Assembly: GCA_029550925.1 (NCBI GenBank)
Contig: JAKPGL010000032.1
Span: forward strand, 53,923 to 117,922
From: Planctomycetota bacterium
GTDB taxonomy: Bacteria; Planctomycetota; Planctomycetia; Pirellulales; Thermoguttaceae
Direction of reading: 5' to 3'
Length of the DNA: 64,000 nucleotides
Numbering within the stretch: position 1 is the stretch's first letter; the number at the start of each line of letters is the position of its first letter. Below are positions 1 through 9,125 of the stretch, piece by piece. A program made the translations under genes and the position numbers. The notes under the pieces are model-generated. The model was not told the origin of the DNA, ran no database searches, and worked only from the letters and a program-made list of their open reading frames with translations.

Positions 1-69
1 GCGGGCCGCCTCGAGACTTTCGGCCTCTTGGTCCAGATAACCGATTTCTGCGTCTGTCAATGGATCCAT
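1..69 (-). CDS. Start of an unidentified gene cut by the window edge
   Basis: An ATG on the minus strand (forward CAT at 67-69) opens 23 codons that run off the left edge without a stop. The peptide begins MDPLTDAEIGYLDQEAESLE, an acidic, helix-prone N-terminus with no family I can name. It lies 73 bp downstream of the FtsX-like permease in the same direction, so it may be the third gene of that ABC transporter operon. A weak AAGGG lies about 13 nt upstream of the ATG. The short visible length limits confidence. Confidence 0.45.
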   Translation of the reverse strand, partial: MDPLTDAEIGYLDQEAESLEAAR

Positions 70-142
70 CAGGCTTTCGCACCCTTGTCGATAGACTGTT
101 TCGGCCCCTCCAGGAGGGCGCCGATAGGGAAGAAAGGTCTTT

Positions 143-1441
143 CTACGGGGAGGCGGCCAGGGCCTTGGCCACGTCGGTCCGATAGGCCGCCGCCGCTGGC
201 AAATAGCCCACGATCGAAGCCAGGATCACCAGTCCGGGAATCAACACCAATTCGCTTACCTGAAACTGCAACGCACTGATCTGCACCCCGGTATGTTCGG
301 TAATGATAGGCCCCAGGAGGCCGACCAGTCCATGAGACAATAGCACGCCCACCGCCCCGCCGCCCAAGGAAAGCAAGATCGACTCCAGCAGGATGACCAT
401 CATCACGGTCAGTCGGCTGGCGCCCAAGGCCCGCATGACGGCGATGTCATGTTTACGTTCATTCATGGAGTTATAAATGCTCACCAGGATTCCCACCCCC
501 GCCACCACCACCACCAACACCGCCAAAATCAGCAGCACCAACTGGACATTGCCGATAATGCCTTCCAGCAGTTTGGTTACTTCCACGGAAGGATGCACCG
601 CCTGAAACACCTGCACCCCGCCGATCCGATAGTCCTCGATCAGTCGGGGAATCGCCGCATTCAAGGTCGGGTCCGATTCGTCCAGACGCACAAGCACCGC
701 GGAGACAAACCGGCGGCTGGCCTCTGTTTGTTCCTCGGAGGGCGTATCCTTCGAGGGGTGTTCGTGCATCTGCCAGAAGCCTTCGATATTGACGAAGATG
801 GCCCGGTCGTTGGGAGTGCCGGTCGGGGCGAAAATACCCACCACGGTAAATGGATGATGCTCTTCGGGGCATTCTTCCTCTTCTACGCCGCGGGTGTGGC
901 GCGGCTGAAACTGATCGCCCAGTTTGAGATTGGCGGCCTTGGCGGCGGCCGGTCCTACCACCGCCTCCCAGATATTGCGGGTTTCCATGTTTCGGCCTTG
1001 GCCGCCCCACTGAGTAAACTGGTAATGCTCCCCTTCCATGAACGAAAGTTCAAAGAACTCCGGCGTCGTGCCCACCAAAGGAAACCCCAAATAGCTGCCC
1101 CCCATGCAGACCGGAATGGCCGCCTTAAACGGCGGCGATACTCGACCGTCCGGAAGCTGAAACCGATGGGAAATCAACTCCACATAGTGCTCATGGGGAA
1201 TCTTCCCCGCCGGATCGCCCAGATAATAGACCGTATTGAGCACCAGTTGCAGGGGGCTGCCTTTAGGCCCAACCACCAAATCGTACCCCTGTGCCCCACG
1301 CCGAAAACTCCGATCAATCACCCCATGAATCACCAGCACCGCCGCCACTAGCGCCACCCCCAACGCCATCGACAACCCCGTCAGCGCAGACGCCAACGAA
1401 CGCTGCTGGATGTTCCGCCATGCAATCAGCCACAAACTCAT
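143..1441 (-). CDS. FtsX/MacB-like ABC transporter permease
   Basis: A 432-residue inner-membrane permease. One transmembrane segment lies near residues 18-40, followed by a large extracytoplasmic domain (about 45-295). Three hydrophobic segments follow near 297-325, 345-375 and 395-422. This one-plus-three layout is that of the FtsX/MacB/LolC superfamily, which uses mechanotransmission to drive lipoprotein or peptide export rather than import. The start codon has AAGGAG 9 nt upstream. It follows the ATPase gene (1601-2305) in the same direction, so the two very likely form one transporter. The periplasmic domain carries a short acidic/His stretch (EEEECPEEHH) that could bind metal, which is speculation. 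The substrate is unknown. Confidence 0.85.
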   Translation of the reverse strand: MSLWLIAWRNIQQRSLASALTGLSMALGVALVAAVLVIHGVIDRSFRRGAQGYDLVVGPKGSPLQLVLNTVYYLGDPAGKIPHEHYVELISHRFQLPDGRVSPPFKAAIPVCMGGSYLGFPLVGTTPEFFELSFMEGEHYQFTQWGGQGRNMETRNIWEAVVGPAAAKAANLKLGDQFQPRHTRGVEEEECPEEHHPFTVVGIFAPTGTPNDRAIFVNIEGFWQMHEHPSKDTPSEEQTEASRRFVSAVLVRLDESDPTLNAAIPRLIEDYRIGGVQVFQAVHPSVEVTKLLEGIIGNVQLVLLILAVLVVVVAGVGILVSIYNSMNERKHDIAVMRALGASRLTVMMVILLESILLSLGGGAVGVLLSHGLVGLLGPIITEHTGVQISALQFQVSELVLIPGLVILASIVGYLPAAAAYRTDVAKALAASP

Positions 1442-1600
1442 CCGCCATTCTCCTTCCGATCAATCCGGCCGCCTAGCAGGCTGAACCAAAGCGGTTCGGT
1501 TCTGCCAAAGAAAAACTCCGGTTGCCTTGTTTGGGTTGAAAAAAACTCCTGCAACGTCTGGCGTGTTACGCCGGGCCGACCTCTCCAAGGCCGGCGGGAT

Positions 1601-2305
1601 TTAGGCCTCCGCGGCGGCCCCGTTAGGCTTGGTCGGCTTTTTGAGCACCAGATTGAAATCCTCCAGCCGATCCACACGCGGAAATTGCCGGGCCACGTCC
1701 ATATTGTGGGTTACCAGCAGCAGGGCCACCTTCTCTTCTTGGCAGGTCTGCCGCAATAGATCGACGATTTGCTGCTGATGGCCTGCATCGACGTTGGCGG
1801 TCGGTTCGTCGGCCAGGATCAGCGAAGGCCGATTCGCCAACGCTCGGGCCACCGAAACCCGCTGCTGTTCCCCCACCGACAAGGCCGTCGGCTTATGGTG
1901 CAACCGATGCCCCAGACCAACCCGTTCCAAAAGCTGCTTGGCCCGCGCCCGATCCACCCGCCCACGAGCAAACCGCATCCCCAACATCACATTCTCCAGG
2001 GCCGTAAAACCGGGCAATAAATTGAACGTCTGAAACACATATCCAATCGTCTCCGCTCGAAACCGATCCGACTCCGCCTCGCTCATCAGGGTAATGTCCC
2101 AACCATTGACCTTCACATGGCCCGAGTCGGGACGACTGATCCCGGCAATGACGTGCAGCAGCGTCGTTTTGCCGCACCCGCTGGGACCCACCAACACCAT
2201 CTGTTCCCCCGGCCCTAGCTCAAACCACGGAATATCCAAAATCGGCAGCGGCGAGCCGTCCGGCTCCAGGAACGACTTTTTCACCTCTTTGAGTTGAAGA
2301 ACCAT
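1601..2305 (-). CDS. ABC transporter ATPase, LolD/MacB class
   Basis: A 234-residue cytoplasmic ATPase that would energise the FtsX-like permease downstream. Visible motifs are Walker A GPSGCGKTT, the Q-loop region VFQTFNLLPGFT, a signature written LSVGEQQRV instead of the usual LSGGQ/E, Walker B LILADEP, and the switch histidine in VTHNM. The LLPGFTALENV region is typical of the LolD/MacB/FtsE class. The ATG at 2305 is preferred because GGGGAA lies about 6 nt upstream; an in-frame TTG at 2317 has no such site. The gap to the permease start is about 160 bp, so the pair is probably co-transcribed but not translationally coupled. Confidence 0.88.
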   Translation of the reverse strand: MVLQLKEVKKSFLEPDGSPLPILDIPWFELGPGEQMVLVGPSGCGKTTLLHVIAGISRPDSGHVKVNGWDITLMSEAESDRFRAETIGYVFQTFNLLPGFTALENVMLGMRFARGRVDRARAKQLLERVGLGHRLHHKPTALSVGEQQRVSVARALANRPSLILADEPTANVDAGHQQQIVDLLRQTCQEEKVALLLVTHNMDVARQFPRVDRLEDFNLVLKKPTKPNGAAAEA

Positions 2306-2865
2306 AATGTTCCCCAAAAAAGACTAGTCGGAAATCAATGCGACTTCTGCCCACCCCTTGCCGTAAACGAAACCACCCAAATAATGGTCTGCACCCCCCC
2401 TTAAATGTGTACTTCAAGCCCTCCCCACCGAAAAAGGGCATATCATTTACGGAATTTGTCTTCCTGAAGTTCGATTTTCCCTCGAAAAGTTTTTAGAGCC
2501 TCTAATACAATGCACTTTCCCACCGATCCCACCCAAAATGTGTACGAGCACCCCGTTGCGGCTTCGATTTTATCAGAGGTTCCCACTCCAAACAGGGGGA
2601 GGTAAACACCACTCAATAGTGGTCTCCCGAAAATGGCGCAGAGTTCGTCGGCCCCTGTTTCTCCCTGATTTTCCGGACGGGGGCGATCCCCTTGAGCAAT
2701 GGGGTTCCTCCGGGAGGCAAGAAAACTTCCATCGACCTAAACGACCGGAATTGATACAATCCGGCGATGCTTTTATTCCCGGCCTGAGTGGCGCGTCGGT
2801 TTTTCCAAAGCAATCGTTTCGGAAAATCTCGCCCGTTGGTCTTTTTCATCCATAAGGGGACATGG
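2306..2865. other. Divergent intergenic region, no gene seen
   Basis: 560 bp between the ABC operon (minus) and hldE (plus). It must hold both promoters. Two TACAAT -10-like hexamers are visible on the plus strand near 2506 and 2754, but neither has a convincing -35. Short reading frames here lack a ribosome binding site and a recognisable sequence. Confidence 0.4.
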
Positions 2866-4362
2866 ATGTCCATGAGTTTAGCAGAACTGCTTTGCCAGCA
2901 GCGTCGGCCCCGGCTATTGGTCGTGGGCGATCTGATGTTGGACCGATACACCTGGGCGGATTGCACCCGGATCAGCCCAGAAGCGCCGGTCCCGGTACTT
3001 CAGACCGGGCGGCGGGAGAATCGACTGGGTGGGGCGGGCAGTGTGGCGGCCATGGCCGCTCGGTTGGACGCCGAGGTCTGTTTGGCCGCCGTGGTGGGGG
3101 CCGATTCGGCCGGTCGCCGACTGCTTCGCCTTCTGCAACAAGCCCAGATCGACGCTCAGTCGGTTTTGTGTTTGCCCGATCGCCGAACCACCGTCAAACA
3201 TCGTCTCCTGGGCCGATCCCAAGGTCGAACGCCGCAGCAACTCCTTCGGCTGGACCGGGAAGAGAGTCGGCCGATCGACGCCGCCGCGGCCAATCGGCTT
3301 TTGGAAGCGGTTTGGCAGCGGTTGGACTGGGCCGACTGTATCTTGCTAAGCGACTATGGCAAAGGGGTTTGTTCTGGGGCATTTGTCCCGCAGTTGGTCG
3401 CCATTGCCCGGTCGGCGGGGACGCCGGTCTTGGCGGACCCTGCCCGCTCGGCCGATTATCGCCGGTATGCCGGCTGTAGGTGTTTGTTACCCAATCGGGT
3501 AGAGGCAGGCTTGGCCCTGGGGATGAAGATTGCCGCGGTGCAGGATGGACTAACGGCGGCCAAACGGCTGCTGGATTTCGGCGTGCAATCGGCGGCGGTC
3601 AAAATGGACCGGGACGGCATTGTCTGGACGGATGGCCAGCAGGAGGCCCGCCACTTTCCTGCTCGGCCCAGAGAGGTCCATGACGTAACCGGCGCGGGCG
3701 ATATGGTGTTGGCCGCCCTCGGATATGCGATTGCTTCCGGCGCCGATTGGCCGACCGCCCTGGAACTGGCCAACCTGGCCGCCGGGTTGGAAGTGGCCCG
3801 CATCGGCTGTACGCCTATCCATCGAACCGAATTGCGAACCGAACTCGTCCGCCTCGGAGGAATCGAAGCCAGCCGGGCCAAAATCCTCCCCTTGGAACTC
3901 CTGCTGAGCGAATTGGCCTACTGGCGGGCCAAAGGCCGACGGATCGTACTGACCAACGGTTGTTTCGACCTCCTCCATCCGGGCCATCTCTCCACGTTAG
4001 AGTTTGCCAAACAGGCGGGAGACGTTTTGGTGGCGGCGGTAAACACCGATCGAAGCGTCCGGGAACTGAAAGGCCCCAGCCGACCCATCCTCCCCCAAGA
4101 CGACCGGGCGCGAATGCTGGCCGCCTTGGCTTGCGTGGATTACGTGGTGCTTTTTGACTCGGCCAGCGTCCTGCCGGTGATCCAACGGATCCGACCAGAC
4201 GTACTGGTCAAAGGAGGCAAAGAGGGACTGGCTGGCGTGGTCGGTCGGGAGTTCGTCTTAAGCTATGGCGGCCAGGTGCTGCTTGCCCCCGCCGCCGCCG
4301 ACTATTCCACCACCGCTCTTATTGATCAGGTCGCTTCCAAGGCCAAGACGCCTACCGCCTGA
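2866..4362 (+). CDS. hldE: Bifunctional HldE: heptose 7-phosphate kinase / heptose 1-phosphate adenylyltransferase
   Basis: A 498-residue two-domain cytosolic enzyme for ADP-D-glycero-D-manno-heptose, a precursor of LPS core or S-layer heptose. Residues about 10-320 are a PfkB/ribokinase-fold kinase: GDLMLDRYTW at the N-terminus, GGAGSVA substrate loop, and DVTGAGD near 274-281 carrying the catalytic Asp. Residues about 355-498 are a cytidylyltransferase-fold domain with NGCFDLLHPGH near 363-374 and a VKGG motif. The length matches E. coli HldE. The start at 2866 is chosen for AAGGGGA 5 nt upstream; the frame extends to a GTG at 2788 without a site. A hairpin (4366-4372 with 4380-4386) follows the stop but has no T-run. 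No heptosyltransferase lies nearby. Confidence 0.95.
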   Translation: MSMSLAELLCQQRRPRLLVVGDLMLDRYTWADCTRISPEAPVPVLQTGRRENRLGGAGSVAAMAARLDAEVCLAAVVGADSAGRRLLRLLQQAQIDAQSVLCLPDRRTTVKHRLLGRSQGRTPQQLLRLDREESRPIDAAAANRLLEAVWQRLDWADCILLSDYGKGVCSGAFVPQLVAIARSAGTPVLADPARSADYRRYAGCRCLLPNRVEAGLALGMKIAAVQDGLTAAKRLLDFGVQSAAVKMDRDGIVWTDGQQEARHFPARPREVHDVTGAGDMVLAALGYAIASGADWPTALELANLAAGLEVARIGCTPIHRTELRTELVRLGGIEASRAKILPLELLLSELAYWRAKGRRIVLTNGCFDLLHPGHLSTLEFAKQAGDVLVAAVNTDRSVRELKGPSRPILPQDDRARMLAALACVDYVVLFDSASVLPVIQRIRPDVLVKGGKEGLAGVVGREFVLSYGGQVLLAPAAADYSTTALIDQVASKAKTPTA

Positions 4363-4425
4363 GAAGGCGGAAAAGTTCGTTCCGCCCCTACCGTCGTCTG
4401 TCCCCGCGGCAAGTTGTTAACCAGG

Positions 4426-4500
4426 CCAGTCTAACAGACTAGGTTACGTACCCTCCTCTGTCCACACGGCGACCAAACCAGTCTAATGGACTGGGTTACA
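4426..4500 (+). repeat. Two REP-like palindromic units
   Basis: Two hairpin units lie in the 370-bp gap after hldE. Unit 1 (4426-4450) reads CCAGTCT-AAC-AGACT followed by AGGTTACGTA. Unit 2 (4478-4500) reads CCAGTCT-AAT-GGACTGG followed by GTTACA. They share the stem-loop plus GTTACGTA tail with units at 34001, 15424 and the array at 63681. The rest of 4363-4733 shows no gene. Confidence 0.7.
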
Positions 4501-4733
4501 ACACAGCATCTTTCATTGGATGAACTCTTACCGCTCCGCCCATCCGCCCGCCTATAGACACGCCCCACCGTCTTGGATAGCATAATTGCCAGGCGGCAAT
4601 TTTTTCAAATGCGGAGTCGTTGCGAGCGGAGATGGCGGCTGGCGTCGTTAAAGCGGCTTTTTGTACACAAGCATTTATCGGAAAACGCCTCTTTGGGAAG
4701 GTCTTTCTACTGCGTTCTTTGAGGAGAATTCTC

Positions 4734-5915
4734 ATGAACATGCGTATTTCTCGTCGGCAACTGTTGCAAGGGGCGGCAGCGGCTACCGCAAGCTGGAGCA
4801 TCGGATGGATCTGGACAAGGCGGGCGCAGGCAGCACCGAAAATCGAACTGCTGGAAACCAAGGTCATTTCGCATCAATCGGATCTTTATCACGGTTGGCC
4901 CACCGTGGCCCGCCGACGCAACGGCCAATTGCTTTTGGTCTATTCCGGCGGCCGGGAAGAACATGTCTGCCCGTTCGGCAGGGTGGAAATGATGCGATCC
5001 GACGATGAAGGCCAGACCTGGGGGTGGCCCTGTGTGCTGATGGATACCGAAATCGACGACCGCGACGCCGGCGTGCTGGAAACCGCCCAGGGCAGCATCC
5101 TGGTAACTACGTTCACTTCGTTGGCCTATGAAAGCATCTTGACCCGGGAGGAACGCCGCCTGGCCGAGGGCAAACCAAGCTGGGCCCCAGCTCGGCTTCG
5201 TCGTTGGCAGGCCGCCCACCGACGGTTGCCCGCAGAAAAGCGGGATGCGATGCTCGGCCAATGGATGCTCCGATCCACCGACGGCGGCGCCACCTGGTCT
5301 GCCCCGTATCGGCTTCCGGTCAATAGTCCTCATGGGCCGTTCCAACTCCGAGACGGTCGCTTGCTCTATGCAGGCAAAGAACTTTGGCACGCCAAGGAAC
5401 GAAATGGCGTGTGCGAATCGACCGACGACGGACAAACCTGGAAATGGATTGCCGAAATCCCCACCCGGCCCGGCGACGACCATCGTGAATATCACGAGCT
5501 GCACGGGGTCGAATCGGCCGACGGTCGCTTGGTCGTCCAAATCCGAAACCACAACAAAGCCAACCCAAGTGAAACCCTTCAGACCCATTCGACCGACGGC
5601 GGCAAAACCTGGGCGGTACCCTATGAGATCGGCGTTTGGGGGTTGCCGTCGCACCTGCTTCGGCTCCGAGACGATCGGCTTCTGATGACCTACGGGCATC
5701 GTCGGCCGCCCTTTGGTGTGCAGGCCCGGCTGAGCGAAGACCACGGCCAGCACTGGTCCGAAGCGATCCTGATCGCCCAGGACGGCGTTGGCGGCGACCT
5801 GGGCTATCCCAGCACGGTGCAACTATCGGACGGCTCGCTGCTTACGGTTTGGTACGAACTCATGAAAGACAATCCTCGGGCCGTGCTACGACAGGCAAAA
5901 TGGAAATTGGTGTAA
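4734..5915 (+). CDS. Tat-exported sialidase-fold (Asp-box/BNR) protein
   Basis: A 393-residue exported protein predicted to be a six-bladed beta-propeller of the sialidase superfamily. The N-terminus MNMRISRRQLLQGAAAATA is a Tat signal (SRRQLLQ), cleaved after about residue 33 (RAQA). Asp-box repeats of S-x-D-x-G-x-T-W type are clear: RSDDEGQTW, RSTDGGATW, ESTDDGQTW, HSTDGGKTW and LSEDHGQHW. These mark the fold but not the substrate; planctomycete relatives are often annotated exo-alpha-sialidase without biochemical proof. The ATG at 4734 has GAGGAG about 7 nt upstream; the frame continues to 4620 without a site. The stop codon lies inside the left end of an inverted-repeat element (5912-6095), so the last codons may have been reset by that insertion. 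Confidence 0.85.
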   Translation: MNMRISRRQLLQGAAAATASWSIGWIWTRRAQAAPKIELLETKVISHQSDLYHGWPTVARRRNGQLLLVYSGGREEHVCPFGRVEMMRSDDEGQTWGWPCVLMDTEIDDRDAGVLETAQGSILVTTFTSLAYESILTREERRLAEGKPSWAPARLRRWQAAHRRLPAEKRDAMLGQWMLRSTDGGATWSAPYRLPVNSPHGPFQLRDGRLLYAGKELWHAKERNGVCESTDDGQTWKWIAEIPTRPGDDHREYHELHGVESADGRLVVQIRNHNKANPSETLQTHSTDGGKTWAVPYEIGVWGLPSHLLRLRDDRLLMTYGHRRPPFGVQARLSEDHGQHWSEAILIAQDGVGGDLGYPSTVQLSDGSLLTVWYELMKDNPRAVLRQAKWKLV

Positions 5916-6095
5916 AAATTAGCCGAATGCAGTACCTTGTCACTGCCGCTCAAGCGCCCCATCTAGGCTTCTTGCAGCCTCTACTTGGGAGGAATAACAA
6001 TGTAGCCGCCTCATAGGACCCTGGATTCCAGCTAGAGCGGCAGTGACAATATCGGGCAAATTTCGAGCCTCCTTTGCATTCGGCTAAAATGTTAC
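5912..6095. mobile_element. Inverted-repeat element (family 1), copy A
   Basis: 184 bp with terminal inverted repeats. The left end reads GTAAAAATTAGCCGAATGCA and the right end is the complement of GTAACATTTTAGCCGAATGC. Inside is an imperfect inverted repeat related to the TCATTCCTGCGCAAGC core of the other copies. There is no coding capacity. No matching target duplication is seen here (AAATTGGT versus CGATATGC), and the left end has a small deletion, so this copy is older or rearranged. It overlaps the stop codon of the sialidase-like gene. Confidence 0.75.
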
Positions 6096-6147
6096 CGATA
6101 TGCGATAACGATATGCGAGCGACGTGCAATAGATAGGAGACCTAGCA

Positions 6148-7416
6148 ATGGCTACTTTCGGCAATCTGACGCGACGAGATTGGCTTCGGCTGACGGCGGC
6201 TTTTGGCGCTGGCGGCCTTTTTGGTTCTAGCGGGCTTCGGGCGGCCCCACCCGACACGAAACTGCCCCCTTGCCGGGCAATTACCAAGGGACCGAAGTTC
6301 CACTGGTTCGGCTACTACGACAAATGGCAGTTCGATCCCACGGATCGCTATGTGCTGGGCATGGAGGTGGATTTCGAGCATCGCTCGCCCAAGCCCGACG
6401 ATGTGGTCCGGATCGGCATGATCGACCTGGCCGACGGCGACCGTTGGACCGAACTGGGCGTCAGCACGGCCTGGTGCTGGCAGCAGGGATGTATGCTTCA
6501 GTGGCGGCCCGGTTTCGCCGACGAAATCCTCTGGAACGATCGGCAAAAGGACCGCTATGTTTGCCATATTCTGAACATAAAGACCGGCCAGAAGCGGACC
6601 CTGCCGATGGCCATCTACGCTGTTAGTCCCGACGGCCGATGGGCCGTTAGCACCGATTTTCGCCGCCTGGGCGACATGCGTCCCGGCTACGGCTATAACG
6701 GCATCCCCGACCCCTACGCCGACCAATTGGCGCCGAAAGATTCCGGCATTTGGCGGGTCGATCTCCAGAGCGGCAAAACGGAGCTGATCATCAGCCTGGC
6801 CGAGGTGGCCAAGATACCGTGGCCGCAGGCCGAGTTCGGCCAATCGAAGCATTGGTTCAACCACTTGCTGGTCAATCCGGATGGAAGTCGGTTTGTGTTC
6901 CTCCACCGTTGGCGTCTGCCTGAGAAGCCGGGGCATAGGACACGAATGATCACCGCCGCTCCGGACGGCTCTAATCTCCGGATTATCGACGACAACGGCG
7001 TGACGAGCCATTTCATCTGGCGGGACCCGAAACATATCCTGGTTTGGACCCGCAAACGAAAACCGGACGGCTTCCTCCTGTTGGAAGATAGTCCTGGCGG
7101 CAGCGTGGAAGAAGTCCTGATGACCGGCGACGGCCATTGCAACTACCTGCCTAACCCTCGATGGTTCGTCTCCGACACCTATCCGGACCGGGAGCGCAAA
7201 CAGAATCTCTATCTTTACGATACCGAGCGGAAAGAGCGTATCCCGTTGGGTGGGTTTTATCAAGGGCCCGAGTATCGACAGCCGCCGTTCTATGAATGGC
7301 GCTGCGACCTGCATCCGCGCACCAGCCGCACCGGTAGATACATTTGTATCGACTCGGTCCACGAAGCCGGCCGACAACTCTATCTGATTGACCTTAGCAA
7401 CATCATCCAGGCTTGA
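6148..7416 (+). CDS. Tat-exported beta-propeller protein of unknown function
   Basis: A 422-residue protein. The N-terminus (LTRRDWLRLTAAFGAGGLFGSSGLRA) is a Tat signal cleaved after about residue 32. The mature part has repeated strands with phrases such as AVSPDGRWAV, VNPDGSRFVFL and TAAPDGSNLRII, which are TolB/WD40-like blade motifs with a D-G turn. Planctomycetes carry many such Tat-propeller proteins, some near sugar-processing genes; a lyase-type propeller is possible, but I see no decisive catalytic signature. The start has AGGAG about 9 nt upstream (6134-6138). The stop TGA abuts the complementary stop of the convergent PEP-CTERM gene. Genes upstream and downstream are also exported. 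Confidence 0.75.
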   Translation: MATFGNLTRRDWLRLTAAFGAGGLFGSSGLRAAPPDTKLPPCRAITKGPKFHWFGYYDKWQFDPTDRYVLGMEVDFEHRSPKPDDVVRIGMIDLADGDRWTELGVSTAWCWQQGCMLQWRPGFADEILWNDRQKDRYVCHILNIKTGQKRTLPMAIYAVSPDGRWAVSTDFRRLGDMRPGYGYNGIPDPYADQLAPKDSGIWRVDLQSGKTELIISLAEVAKIPWPQAEFGQSKHWFNHLLVNPDGSRFVFLHRWRLPEKPGHRTRMITAAPDGSNLRIIDDNGVTSHFIWRDPKHILVWTRKRKPDGFLLLEDSPGGSVEEVLMTGDGHCNYLPNPRWFVSDTYPDRERKQNLYLYDTERKERIPLGGFYQGPEYRQPPFYEWRCDLHPRTSRTGRYICIDSVHEAGRQLYLIDLSNIIQA

Positions 7417-8775
7417 TCATTGCCGCCGCCAGACCAATAGTCCCAGTACAGCGAAACCGAAGGCGGCCAAGATTCCTGTAGCCGGTTCCGGCACAGGATT
7501 GGCGATGATCTGAAGCCCGGCGATCCGAGCCCGGTCGTCCAGCGGCGTGTTGCCGTTGGTTAGATACACGTTAAAGTTCGGCCCGAAGAAATCGCCCAGG
7601 ACCACATAGTTGCTGGTCCAACCCAGTTCCAGGGCGGCAATGGCTTCGTCCTGCGTGCGGGCGGTGCTTTCCACCAGACCAAGACTGGGCGTGTAATTGC
7701 TCCCCTGGGCTTCATAGGCCCACTTGGTATTGCTATTGCCCAGCGAATCCGTTACCCGGATCTCAAACGCCCCGCCGCTATCCGTGTCGTAATAAACAAT
7801 CACCTTGTAGCCGAACGGATTGGCAAACGCCTCGTCCAGCCCCACCACCCGGACCGGATTGCCAGCCGCATTGTCCAAATAGCCTTTCAGCAGCAGGCCG
7901 TCCTGGGTGCTGGTATCCGCCCCGGAGTACCAGGTATTGGACACATCGACGGTGATCCGGGCGGTGGTATCCACGCCATTAGAATCTTTTAACGTCAGAT
8001 TGAAGACATCCGGATTGTTCCAGGCTGGGCCCATGATATTGTTCCAATTCGGCAGAGGCACAGCCCCGGCGGTGCCGGTAACCTGATAGGCGCCGTAATC
8101 GTTCGACCCGCCGCCCACGAAATTCACGCTGATCCGGCCGCTCGATAGCGGCGGTTGGCCTTCGTCTATATCCAGATGGAACACCCGATCCCCATTAGCG
8201 CCGCTGGGATAGCCGTTGTGCAAAATCAGCGTGGTATCCCCCACTCCGTTGGCCCCGGAACTGTAGGCTACACCCCAGGGATAGGCCATGTTGTTGGTCG
8301 TATTGGAAGTAACAAATCCGTTGCCCGCCGCGCCGACATCAAACCCATAGACTTTGTTCGGGGCCAATTTGACCGGCAGATCGAAAATAAACGTGATATA
8401 ATCCCCCGGAACAATCGAAACCGCATTGGCCGTTTCCGTAAAGACCGGCGTAAAGGTCGTGCCGCTGACTTCGCCGACTCGAATGGTAAACGTCGTCCCG
8501 GTGGTGGTATTGTTGAGATTTTGGAGTGTAACCGCTTTGAGCGTATAACCACCTGAATAGGCGCCGGTGGTAAAGGTCTGGCCTTGTACGGGGCGGTTGG
8601 ACCAGATGTGGCCCTGGTCGCCGCCGAGGTCTTGCCCGCCCACCAGTTGGGCAATGTCCGCTCCATCTACGGTGGGCGCGGTTTGCGAGACCTGCATGAT
8701 AGCCCCTTGCGTCTGGCCGAGCCACGTAAGGCCGAAATAACCGAGCCCCATCACCAGCAAAACGATTCGTTTCAT
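7417..8775 (-). CDS. PEP-CTERM sorted exported protein
   Basis: A 452-residue secreted protein. The signal peptide is MKRIVLLVMGLGYFGLTWLG ending QTQGA. The body is rich in Thr, Asn, Gly and beta-strands. The C-terminus is a canonical PEP-CTERM tripartite signal: VPEPATG, a hydrophobic helix (ILAAFGFAVLGLLVW) and terminal RRQ. Such proteins are cut by an exosortase, and one is encoded at 53866-54798 in this window. The ATG at 8775 has AAAGGAGG about 7 nt upstream; the frame opens 17 codons earlier without a site. It is convergent with the upstream propeller gene, the stops touching. Its role is probably surface or exopolysaccharide association. Confidence 0.88.
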   Translation of the reverse strand: MKRIVLLVMGLGYFGLTWLGQTQGAIMQVSQTAPTVDGADIAQLVGGQDLGGDQGHIWSNRPVQGQTFTTGAYSGGYTLKAVTLQNLNNTTTGTTFTIRVGEVSGTTFTPVFTETANAVSIVPGDYITFIFDLPVKLAPNKVYGFDVGAAGNGFVTSNTTNNMAYPWGVAYSSGANGVGDTTLILHNGYPSGANGDRVFHLDIDEGQPPLSSGRISVNFVGGGSNDYGAYQVTGTAGAVPLPNWNNIMGPAWNNPDVFNLTLKDSNGVDTTARITVDVSNTWYSGADTSTQDGLLLKGYLDNAAGNPVRVVGLDEAFANPFGYKVIVYYDTDSGGAFEIRVTDSLGNSNTKWAYEAQGSNYTPSLGLVESTARTQDEAIAALELGWTSNYVVLGDFFGPNFNVYLTNGNTPLDDRARIAGLQIIANPVPEPATGILAAFGFAVLGLLVWRRQ

Positions 8776-8835
8776 GGCATACCCTCCTTTTGAAAGATCT
8801 GGGAAACACCTAGTTAACAGATACATTTTTCATTT

Positions 8836-9031
8836 GTAACATTTCAGCCGAATGCAAAGGAGGCTTATTTTAGGAAGAAATTTATCCAGCATTGTCATTC
8901 CCGCGCAAGCTCTCAATCCAAGGGCTAATGTGGCGGCTACATTGTTATTCCTCCTATGTAGCGGCTGCAAGACGCCTGGATTGGGCGATTGCGCAGGAAT
9001 GACAAAGTACTGCATTCGGCTAAAATGTTAC
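8836..9031. mobile_element. Inverted-repeat element (family 1), copy B with intact 8-bp target duplication
   Basis: 196 bp. The left end is GTAACATTTCAGCCGAATGC and the right end is the inverted TGCATTCGGCTAAAATGTTA plus C. It is flanked by the perfect 8-bp direct repeat TTTCATTT at 8828-8835 and 9032-9039. The interior has nested inverted repeats (GTCATTCCCGCGCAAGC near the left, CGCAGGAATGACAAAG near the right). It has no coding capacity, so it would need a transposase in trans. GTAA ends and 8-bp duplications are the hallmark of the IS66 family. Confidence 0.85.
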
Positions 9032-9047
9032 TTTCATTTTAAGAAGC

Positions 9048-9125
9048 TCTAACAAAACGGCCTTTGCTACTCACTTCCTCCAGGGAGGGAGAATAGGTCG
9101 AATCTTTTGGGTCTCCGTTTTGTTA
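9048..9125. repeat. Small inverted repeat sharing a segment with 47907-47943
   Basis: TAACAAAACGG at 9050-9060 and CCGTTTTGTTA at 9115-9125 form an inverted repeat. The first 37 bp (9048-9084) recur almost exactly, on the opposite strand, at 47907-47943. The remainder of 9032-9537 is intergenic and shows no supported gene; frames there have no ribosome site and an odd composition. Confidence 0.6.

Noticed and set aside
4366..4386. Terminator after hldE
   Set aside because: A perfect 7-bp hairpin exists, but there is no T-run after it.
4707..5822. Minus-strand open frame of 371 codons inside the sialidase-like gene
   Set aside because: It lies opposite a gene with a clear Tat signal and Asp-boxes, has no ribosome site and no family likeness. 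Long antisense frames are expected in GC-rich codon usage.
6142..7377. Minus-strand frame of 411 codons opposite the Tat propeller gene
   Set aside because: Shadow frame: the plus strand has the signal peptide, ribosome site and blade motifs.
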